47,657 bases of DNA from positions 1 through 47,657 of the forward strand of contig CAYTLW010000051.1 in the NCBI GenBank assembly GCA_964438735.1, written 5' to 3'. Below, one piece after another: positions 41,382 through 47,657 of the stretch; position 1 is the stretch's first letter; the number at the start of each line of letters is the position of its first letter. A program made the position numbers and the translations under genes. The stretch is from CAYTLW01 sp964438735 (GTDB taxonomy: Bacteria > Myxococcota_A > UBA9042). A model generated the notes under the pieces. That model saw only the letters and a program-made list of their open reading frames with translations. It was not told where the DNA came from and did not search any database.

Positions 41382-41571
41382 GACGGGTTCTCCGGGAGCA
41401 GAGCACGCCAGTTCTGGACGTGCGACACCGTTGAAGGTACAGCCAGCACGGCCGCGGAGCAAAAGACCGGACGGCCTCGGCGACCGCCGCTGGCGCTTTG
41501 GTCGCGCCATCGTCTACTCTGATCCCATTGTGCGGCCGGCGTGCACACGCCCCACGCCGCAGGAGGACTCG

Positions 41572-43167
41572 ATGCCCAGTTGCCTGCCGACCCCGGCGAC
41601 GGTCGGGCGCACTTCGATTTTTCGCTGGTGTTGGCTGGCCGCCATCGGCGCCCCGCTGGTGGCCGGCTGTGAGCCGCCCGGTTGGAAGGATGGGCCCCTC
41701 GCCGACACCGGCGCCGACGTGCAGACGGATACGGTCGACAGCGCCGGCGAAGGCGACGTCGCCAAGGACGCCGGCCCGGTGGATGCCGGCCCCAAGGTCG
41801 CCTGCCCCGAACACGTGCTGCAATGCCCGGTTGGCCAGGGCTGCCACGATGGCATGTGCGGCGGCTGCACCAAGGCCAGCGAGTGCCGGGCTTTGGAGGG
41901 CTGCGTCAACGGCGCCTGCGGTCGCTGCAAGAAGGCGGCCGACTGCAAGACGCCCAAGCAGTGCATCAACGGCTTCTGCCTGCGCAGACCCATCCGCAAG
42001 TGGAACCTGCTGGTCGACGACGCCAAGTTCAAGGGCATCCTGGCCAAGCCTTCGCTCAAGGAATACATCCCCTGCAAGCTGAAGGTCGACGACATCGTCT
42101 ACGACAATGACTGCCAGGTACGCATCCGCGGCGGCGTCAGCAAGTCCTATCCGAAGAAGTCATTCCGAATCCGCTTCCCGCAGGACGCCGACCACCCGGG
42201 CTACAGCCGCAAAATCAACCTGCGCTCGGAGTTCAACGACCCCACATTCATGCGCAACTACCTGGCCTCGTGGCTCTTCGACCGGGTCACCGACGTGCCG
42301 ACCCCGCGCGTCCGCTTCCGCAGGCTGGCGGTCAATGGCAAGGATCAGGGCGTCTACGCCGAAGTGGAACGCATTGGTGCACGATTCCGTCGCCTGCGTG
42401 GACGGGACGCCAAAGCCCCACTGTACGAAGCCGACCCACCCTCAGCCCTGGCCGCCAAGGGCGCCGGCGGGCTGATCAAGCTGCCCGGGGAGTCGGTCTA
42501 CAAGCAGGCCTACCAGAAGCATAGCGACCCGGAGTCGGACTTCAGCGATGTCATCGCGCTCATCGAGAAGACCGTCTGGCCCGACTACACGGCCCTGGCG
42601 GGTGCCAAGTTCATCAACAGCGTCGTGGCCACCGGGCTGTACACGGACTACCTCGCTGCGCACGGGGTCATGCTCGGCGCCGACCACGTGCGCAAGAACT
42701 TCTACTTCTCCTTGCAGAAGACCACAGGCAGCAAGCGTTGGGAGTTCTATCCCTGGGATATGGACATGACATTCGGCTGCGAGTGGAAGGGCGGCGACGA
42801 GCTGAACTTCTGCACCGAGCTCAGCGACAAGGCGGCCTGGGATGCGGGCGCCCTGTCCGATCCCATGGTGGAGAACTACCCCACCAAGGAGTTCTACAAC
42901 GCGCTCATCGACTCGGTGCTTCGCAACAAGCAGCTGCGGGGCCAGGTCATCGCGCGCATGTGCGGCATCTTGAAGTCACACGCGTGGACGGTGGAGCTGC
43001 CGGCGCTGATCGACGCCCTCGAGGACCAGCTGGTCGAGGACGTGGCCTCCGATCCCATGGACATGAACAAGTCTGCCAAGGAATACCGCGCCCAAGTGGA
43101 GAAGCTGCGTAAATGGGTGAAGAAGCGCAGCACGGTCCTGTCCTTCAACCTGGACTGCGACGGGTGA
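41572..43167 (+). CDS. CotH-kinase family lipoprotein
   Basis: Lipoprotein of 531 aa. FRWCWLAAIGAPLVAGC has lipobox Cys 33, followed by an Asp/Ala/Gly linker and a Cys-rich segment with four CxxxxxCxxGxC units (QGCHDGMCGGC, GCVNGACGRC, QCINGFC). From residue 140 a CotH-kinase domain follows: RGGVSKSYPKKSFRIRF, KINLRSEFNDPTFMRNYLASWLFDRV, GVYAEVERIG, HVRKNFYF and WEFYPWDMDMTFG (the catalytic DxD region). In the family this atypical kinase fold phosphorylates surface proteins such as CotB in spore coats; here a surface role is inferred. Start at 41572 follows AGGAGG. The stop overlaps the next start as TGATG. The Lys-rich C-terminus may be amphipathic. Confidence 0.9.
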   Translation: MPSCLPTPATVGRTSIFRWCWLAAIGAPLVAGCEPPGWKDGPLADTGADVQTDTVDSAGEGDVAKDAGPVDAGPKVACPEHVLQCPVGQGCHDGMCGGCTKASECRALEGCVNGACGRCKKAADCKTPKQCINGFCLRRPIRKWNLLVDDAKFKGILAKPSLKEYIPCKLKVDDIVYDNDCQVRIRGGVSKSYPKKSFRIRFPQDADHPGYSRKINLRSEFNDPTFMRNYLASWLFDRVTDVPTPRVRFRRLAVNGKDQGVYAEVERIGARFRRLRGRDAKAPLYEADPPSALAAKGAGGLIKLPGESVYKQAYQKHSDPESDFSDVIALIEKTVWPDYTALAGAKFINSVVATGLYTDYLAAHGVMLGADHVRKNFYFSLQKTTGSKRWEFYPWDMDMTFGCEWKGGDELNFCTELSDKAAWDAGALSDPMVENYPTKEFYNALIDSVLRNKQLRGQVIARMCGILKSHAWTVELPALIDALEDQLVEDVASDPMDMNKSAKEYRAQVEKLRKWVKKRSTVLSFNLDCDG

Positions 43168-44693
43168 TGGACCGCCCTCTCACCACGGTCTCCTTCATGC
43201 TGCCAATGCTCGCGCTGGCGGGCCTGTCCTGCAGCCCGACTGTCGCCAAGGTCGACCCCGATGACTTCGGCATGCCCGACGCCACCCCACTGGACGCCAA
43301 GGGACGCGGCACGAAGGCGGACATCAAGAAGCCGGTGGATACCGGCGGCTCGACCTGGCCGAAGATCGACGCCGGCGGCGACGCCGAGCCCGTCGCTTTG
43401 CACGCCTTTCAGCGCACCTATGGCGGCGTGCTCGGCGACGAGGGGCGGGCCATCGCGCCTCTGGCGGATGGCGGCCATGTGGTCGTTGGCTTCACCACCG
43501 CGTCCGGCGCCACCGAGTCCGACCTGCTGATTGTCCGCACCTCCTCCTGCGGCCTGCCGAAGTGGAGCCGCGCCTGGGGCGGTCCCGGTATCGATGTAGG
43601 CGAAGCGGTGGCCACACTGGGCACAGACCTGGTGGTGGCCGGCGTGAGCAGCAGCTTTGGGCCGAGCCCCGACATCTGGGTATTGCGCGCCGACGAGTAC
43701 GGCGCCATCAAGTGGGGGCGTACCTACGGCGGCGAGTACGAAGACGCCGCAACCGCTGTCGCCGTCGACCTCGAGGGGCGAATCGCCGTCGCAGCGCGAA
43801 CCCAGAGTTTCGGCGAGGGCACGCCCGGCCAGGACAACCTGCTGGTCATGCTGCTCGACGGCGCCGGCAAGGTCGCCTGGCAGCGTACCTGGGGCGGCGA
43901 TGAAGACGACACGGCGTTCGACATCGCGGCCATGCCGGACGCCACGGGCAAGACTGGCGGCTACCTGATCGCCGGCGCTGTAGAGAGTTGGGGCACCGGC
44001 GCCGACGACGTCTGGCTCATGCGCCTGGATCCCAGCGGCAAGCTGCAGTGGTCCTTCGCCTACGGCAGCAAGGCGGACGAAGAAGGCCGCGCCCTGGCGA
44101 GAGCGCCCGATGGCGGCTTTGTCGTGGCCGGCTTCACCGACGGCTGGGGCGCCACCAACGACGACCTGATGGCGTTCAAATTCGACGGCGGCGGCAAGGT
44201 CAACTGGGCGTATCGCTACGGCAGCGCCGGGCACGCCCGCGCGGCCACCATGGCGCCTTTCGTTGGCGGATGGGTCATCGGCGGTCGGTTGGACGAGGAA
44301 GGCGAGGGCGACCAGGGCGCGCTGCTGCGCATCAACGTCAAGGGCGCGGTAATCGACAGCCGCTTCATCGGCGGCGGCAAGGGGGAGCATATCTCTGGTG
44401 TCTCGGTGGAGAAGAACAGCCGAGTGACCGCCATCGGTCACACCCGCAGCAAGGGCGCCGGACTGCGCGACGCCTGGCTGCTGCGCGACGAGAAGGACGC
44501 CAGCGCAGGCTGCAAGCAGGGCGCCGACCGAAGCGCCGAGCTGAAAGCCATGGAACTCAAACCCGCCCGGACCACGTTTGTGCCTCCGGCGGTGATCGGC
44601 CAGTTGAAGACCAAGAAGGCGCAGCCGGCCATCAAGACCCTGGACGGCGAGTCCTGGGGTAACCCCATCTGCCTGGGCAATCTCTGTCCTTGA
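43167..44693 (+). CDS. YGG-repeat (beta-propeller-like) lipoprotein, coupled to the CotH gene
   Basis: Exported protein of 508 aa. A hydrophobic leader ends at Cys22 (LALAGLSC; off-consensus lipobox), followed by a Thr/Asp/Lys linker. Seven or so repeats of about 50 residues share (T/A)(Y/W)GGxxxD, then GGxxVxG and DxWxLRxDxxGxxxW (FQRTYGGVLGDE, SRAWGGPGIDVGE, GRTYGGEYEDA, QRTWGGDEDD, FAYGSKADEEG). The same arrangement is seen in the lipoprotein at 8371-9906, so the two are paralogues. The start at 43167 overlaps the CotH stop by 1 nt (TGATG); the frame runs back to 43113 inside CotH. A substrate or binding partner for the CotH-kinase protein is a plausible guess. It ends 26 bp before a convergent gene. 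Confidence 0.82.
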   Translation: MDRPLTTVSFMLPMLALAGLSCSPTVAKVDPDDFGMPDATPLDAKGRGTKADIKKPVDTGGSTWPKIDAGGDAEPVALHAFQRTYGGVLGDEGRAIAPLADGGHVVVGFTTASGATESDLLIVRTSSCGLPKWSRAWGGPGIDVGEAVATLGTDLVVAGVSSSFGPSPDIWVLRADEYGAIKWGRTYGGEYEDAATAVAVDLEGRIAVAARTQSFGEGTPGQDNLLVMLLDGAGKVAWQRTWGGDEDDTAFDIAAMPDATGKTGGYLIAGAVESWGTGADDVWLMRLDPSGKLQWSFAYGSKADEEGRALARAPDGGFVVAGFTDGWGATNDDLMAFKFDGGGKVNWAYRYGSAGHARAATMAPFVGGWVIGGRLDEEGEGDQGALLRINVKGAVIDSRFIGGGKGEHISGVSVEKNSRVTAIGHTRSKGAGLRDAWLLRDEKDASAGCKQGADRSAELKAMELKPARTTFVPPAVIGQLKTKKAQPAIKTLDGESWGNPICLGNLCP

Positions 44694-44719
44694 GGGCCGC
44701 GTTCAGGCGCGGATTCGGA

Positions 44720-47446
44720 TCAACGGCCGGCGGGGCGCTCGCCCTTCTTCGGCACCGCTCGACCCTTCTCGCCGGGCTCCGGTTTCGCGCCCGCGGGGCG
44801 TCCGGCCTTGGCGGGCGGCGTCTGCTTGCGCAGGCCAATGACGAAGCTGCGCGTCTCTGTGGCGCGGCCGTTGTCGAACTCGTGTTCCTCGATGACGGTG
44901 GCGCCATCGTCTGCAAAGCGACGCTCCGTGCCGTGCTTGACCTGGTCCCGGTAGGGGATCTCAGCCCAGTACTTGCCCTTGCGGGTGAACACCTCGGCGA
45001 CGCCGTTGCGTTTGTCGCGCTTGACCGGCACCACCATGCGTGGCCGGCCATTGCCGTGATAGTGCACTTCGATGCCCCGGCGCTCGCCGTGCAGGTAGGT
45101 GGTCCTGGCTGCCGCGGTGCCGCGTTGATCCTGCAAACGCGCGACGCCATGTCGCTTGCCCGCCACCAGGGGCACAGACATGCGCACCACACCGGTGACG
45201 TGGTACTGGACCTCGACGCCCGCCGCCTCGGCCCCTCCTGAGGGGTAGCGACTCTGCAGCGCGCCGTTGCGGTGCCAGGTGCGGATTTCACCCTGCAATT
45301 TGTCGTCGGTATAGGGCAGCTCCATGCGCTTTTCGCCGCTGGGGTAGAAGCGCAACTCGGCGCCTTCCCGTTTGCCCTGAGCAAAGCGCACGCGCGAGAA
45401 CAGGCGGCCATCTTCGCGGTAGAAGGTGCCCTCGCCGTGTCGTTTGCCCTTGGTCAGCAACGTCTCCGAACGCAGCGAGCCGCTCTGGTAGTAGATGCGC
45501 TCGATGCGGATGCCCTTGCGGCCGCTGGGGACCAGCTCTCTACGCCTGTTGCCGTTGTCGTAGAACCAGACCAGTCCGCCGCCGGGCAGGCGCTTGGCGT
45601 CGCCGCGCGCCCGGATGCGCTGCGTCCGCTTCAGCACGCCTCGAACCCAGGTCAGGATGGCGACCTTCTGGCGGCGGTGGTTGTAGCGGACCTCCTTGCC
45701 GTGCTTCAGCCCGTTGTCATAGGGCACGCTGGCCCACAGCCAGCCGGGTTTGGCATAGATGCGCCCGACGCCCTGCCGCTTGCCCGCCGACCGGGTGTAG
45801 ATCGCGTTGCGCCGACCGCCCTTGTAGAATGTCGTCTCCTCGCCCTCAGCGACGCCGTTGACGAAGTTGATGTGGGCCCACTTCCAGCCCTTGGCGTGGA
45901 AGATGGTGCCGACACCCTGGTACTGGCCGTTGACGATGGGCAGGCTGGCCCACTGGTTGCCGTTCTCATGCCAGCGATTCTCGACGCCGCTGGCTTCGGG
46001 GTTGAACGGGAACTCGCTCTGCTTGGTGCCATCGGGGTACCACGTGCGCGCCAGGCCGGTGGGGTTGCCCTTGTCGAAGGGATACTCGCCCCGCTTCTGA
46101 CCGCTCTCGTACCAGGTCGTGGTCATGCCGTGCGGCTTGTCGGCCACGTGCGCCTGTTCGGAGATCTTGTGGCCCGCCAGCGACCAGGTGACCACGAGCC
46201 CCTGGGCGTGGCCGTCCTCGCGCGGAATCTCAAGGTGCAGCTGGCCGGTCGGGTAGTAGCGCTTCTCGAGCCCGGTGATGCGGCCATCGACGAACGGGAT
46301 CTCGATGTGTTTGCGACCATCAGCGTCGTAGATCAGGCCCACGCCATGGAGCTGCCCGTCGCGCCAGGGGAAGGCGGCCGTACGTTTGCCGGTGTCCGGA
46401 TTGAAGCGATGCTCGTAGCCATCGAGGATGTCGTCTTTGTAGTTGAACGCGGCCGCGCGCCGGCCCTTTTCGTCGAAGAGGGTGGCGTGGCCGTTGCGGC
46501 GGTCGTCGACCCGCGTGGCCAGGAAGCGACGCTTGCCGTTCTCGTGGTAGTGGGTCTCGGGCCCGTGGCCTCGGCCGTCGGTATAGGTGACCTCGCTCCT
46601 GACCTTGCCCGAGTCATAGAAATGCCGCACCGGGCCGTGAATGATGCCGTAGTGATAGGTGTACTCTGCGTCCTTGCGGCCGGTCTTGTCGGCGTAGCGG
46701 GTCTCGACGCCGTGCTTGACGCCGGCGAGCAGCGGGAAGCGGGAGCGCAGCCAGCCGCTGGCGTAGTAGCCCTTGCCCTCGGGCGCCGGCACGCCCTTGC
46801 GGTAGAGGATCTCGCTCTCTTTCTCACCGGTGGGATACCAGGTGCGGAACCAGCCGTGTCGTTCGCCCTTGCGCCACTCACTGGTGATGATCACCTTGCC
46901 GTTGAAGTCGAATCGTTTCTCCAATCCGTGCAACTTGCCGTCGACGTGGGACAGCATGGCCGTCTTGCGCCCGGTGGCGTCGTAAATGGTGCGCGCGCCG
47001 CGCACCACGCCGTCCACGAGTCGATAACTCTCGCGCCGGATTCCGCTCTCCCAGTAGGCGACCACCAGGGCGACGCGCTCGTCGTTGGTGTACCGCATCA
47101 TGTGTTGCGGTTTGCCGTTGGGGTAGTAGTGGGTGACGTCGATCTTGGTCCCGTCGCGGTAGTGCTCGACCCGCCGGGCGCGCCCGTCGTGGAAGCGCTC
47201 TACGACCTTGGCCTCGAGGGGCTCGGCGGCTGCTTTGGACTTGACTGCGGCCTTGGGTTTGGCGGCGGTCTTGGCCGCGGCCACCCTGTCGGTGGCGTTG
47301 GCGGCGTCTGCGTCAACGCCCACGAACGGTAGACCGCAGGCGGCGATCAACAAGGCGAGCATCGCGGTGCGAATACAGCTGCCCGGGCGACGCAGGGCCG
47401 CGGCCCACAGGACCTGCTTCTCAAGTTGGGGATTGTCGCTTGGCAA
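44720..47446 (-). CDS. MORN_2/YwqK-type repeat lipoprotein with about 33 repeats
   Basis: Exported protein of 908 aa built almost wholly of MORN_2-type repeats of about 23 residues: (H/N)G...xxYxxxGxxxxExxYxxGxxxG, for example HGWFRTWYPTGEKESEILYRKG, HGPVRHFYDSGKVRSEVTY and TGLARTWYPDGTKQSEFPF. I count about 33. Such repeats form an elongated beta-solenoid-like sheet; the database name YwqK antitoxin does not apply here since no toxin partner is seen. The leader has RRPGSCIRTAMLALLIAAC (lipobox at Cys37). The start is TTG at 47446 with GGGAGG (47454-47459) 7 nt away; an ATG at 47453 is out of frame and ends after ten residues. The C-terminus is a Pro/Lys/Gly/Arg tail. Confidence 0.82.
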   Translation of the reverse strand: MPSDNPQLEKQVLWAAALRRPGSCIRTAMLALLIAACGLPFVGVDADAANATDRVAAAKTAAKPKAAVKSKAAAEPLEAKVVERFHDGRARRVEHYRDGTKIDVTHYYPNGKPQHMMRYTNDERVALVVAYWESGIRRESYRLVDGVVRGARTIYDATGRKTAMLSHVDGKLHGLEKRFDFNGKVIITSEWRKGERHGWFRTWYPTGEKESEILYRKGVPAPEGKGYYASGWLRSRFPLLAGVKHGVETRYADKTGRKDAEYTYHYGIIHGPVRHFYDSGKVRSEVTYTDGRGHGPETHYHENGKRRFLATRVDDRRNGHATLFDEKGRRAAAFNYKDDILDGYEHRFNPDTGKRTAAFPWRDGQLHGVGLIYDADGRKHIEIPFVDGRITGLEKRYYPTGQLHLEIPREDGHAQGLVVTWSLAGHKISEQAHVADKPHGMTTTWYESGQKRGEYPFDKGNPTGLARTWYPDGTKQSEFPFNPEASGVENRWHENGNQWASLPIVNGQYQGVGTIFHAKGWKWAHINFVNGVAEGEETTFYKGGRRNAIYTRSAGKRQGVGRIYAKPGWLWASVPYDNGLKHGKEVRYNHRRQKVAILTWVRGVLKRTQRIRARGDAKRLPGGGLVWFYDNGNRRRELVPSGRKGIRIERIYYQSGSLRSETLLTKGKRHGEGTFYREDGRLFSRVRFAQGKREGAELRFYPSGEKRMELPYTDDKLQGEIRTWHRNGALQSRYPSGGAEAAGVEVQYHVTGVVRMSVPLVAGKRHGVARLQDQRGTAAARTTYLHGERRGIEVHYHGNGRPRMVVPVKRDKRNGVAEVFTRKGKYWAEIPYRDQVKHGTERRFADDGATVIEEHEFDNGRATETRSFVIGLRKQTPPAKAGRPAGAKPEPGEKGRAVPKKGERPAGR

Positions 47447-47657
47447 GGCGCATCCTCCCGTCGCCGCGGCTGAACCCGGGCGTGTCGGTACCGGCCAAGT
47501 CTACCCGCTGGCGCACAAACGTCGACCTTTCGCGTGCGCGGCGGAGGGCCGGGTCCGGCAACTTGTCCTGCCCGACGACAACGGCGTGACATTTGAGGAC
47601 ATCACTAGTACTACTTGATCGCATTTCCACAAGACACCAGAAATAAAGAGAGTCTGC
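47447..47657. other. Upstream region of the MORN repeat gene, window edge
   Basis: About 210 bp with no gene supported. The far end (47580-47657) is notably AT-rich for this window and probably carries the promoter for the minus-strand gene at 47446; a weak TTGTGG/TACTAG pair on the minus strand is the best candidate found. The adjacent gene lies outside. Confidence 0.35.

Noticed and set aside
39168..41522. 784-aa plus-strand frame opposite the deacetylase-like gene
   Set aside because: Antisense shadow; the minus strand carries the ordered NodB motifs and lipoprotein leader.
45272..47332. 686-aa plus-strand frame opposite the MORN gene
   Set aside because: Shadow of the MORN repeats; hydrophobic low-complexity translation with no start context.
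44720..47446. Antitoxin function implied by the YwqK family name
   Set aside because: No toxin gene is adjacent, and the protein is exported and very long; the name reflects only the repeat type.
1..47657. tRNA, rRNA, insertion sequences or prophage
   Set aside because: No cloverleaf-like or rRNA sequence was noticed in the short intergenic regions, and no transposase, integrase or phage structural motif in any frame; a covariance-model search would be needed to be certain.

Overview
The window looks like a piece of a high-GC (roughly two thirds G+C by eye) Myxococcota-type (former Deltaproteobacteria) chromosome. This is inferred from family content: a C-terminal MYXO-CTERM sorting signal, Cys-rich 'CDDGN' repeat proteins, MopE-like CDGxDNDCDG motifs, DUF4215-type Cys repeats, Asp-Ala-Gly linkers behind lipoboxes, and many secreted lipoproteins. 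No rRNA, tRNA, CRISPR array, insertion sequence or phage gene was seen.

Layout. 1-3.5 kb: a TVP38/TMEM64-type membrane protein (-), a phosphate-selective-type porin (+) and an inosine-guanosine kinase, gsk (-). A pair of REP-like palindromes lies behind the gsk start. 3.7-6.2 kb: two coupled lipoprotein enzymes, an endonuclease/exonuclease/phosphatase-fold protein and a YtcJ-type amidohydrolase. 6.2-25.3 kb: a 19-kb block, all on the minus strand. In transcription order it holds an ACE-like M2 peptidase, two tandem paralogous giant Cys-rich lipoproteins (about 2,160 and 2,180 aa), a YGG-repeat propeller-like lipoprotein and a MYXO-CTERM phosphodiester-glycosidase-like protein. 25.4-30.4 kb: a lipoprotein with four lamin-tail domains, then a coupled pair of a predicted helical protein and a small propeller-like lipoprotein.

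30.5-33.9 kb is the one clearly cytoplasmic operon: aroK, a cysteine desulfurase with a TTG start, a NifU/IscU-type scaffold and a radical SAM protein. 33.8-37.2 kb: a zinc-ribbon, single-TM protein diverges from a secreted protein with a proprotein-convertase P domain and a C-terminal TLDc-like domain. 37.2-41.4 kb (-): a lipoprotein with NodB-type deacetylase motifs, an outer-membrane barrel and a cation/proton antiporter. 41.6-44.7 kb (+): a CotH-kinase lipoprotein coupled to a second YGG-repeat lipoprotein. 44.7-47.4 kb (-): a protein of about 33 MORN-like repeats with a TTG start.

How it fits together. About half the genes encode exported or lipid-anchored proteins, so the window reads as a cell-surface island around a small housekeeping core. 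The best candidate for an undescribed system is the 6.2-23.1 kb block. There two giant disulfide-rich fibres or scaffolds, each carrying two internal beta-sandwich domains of a GAxWIW type, are arranged in series with a propeller lipoprotein and a sorted carbohydrate-active enzyme. Convergent genes overlap at their ends in three places and translational coupling is frequent.
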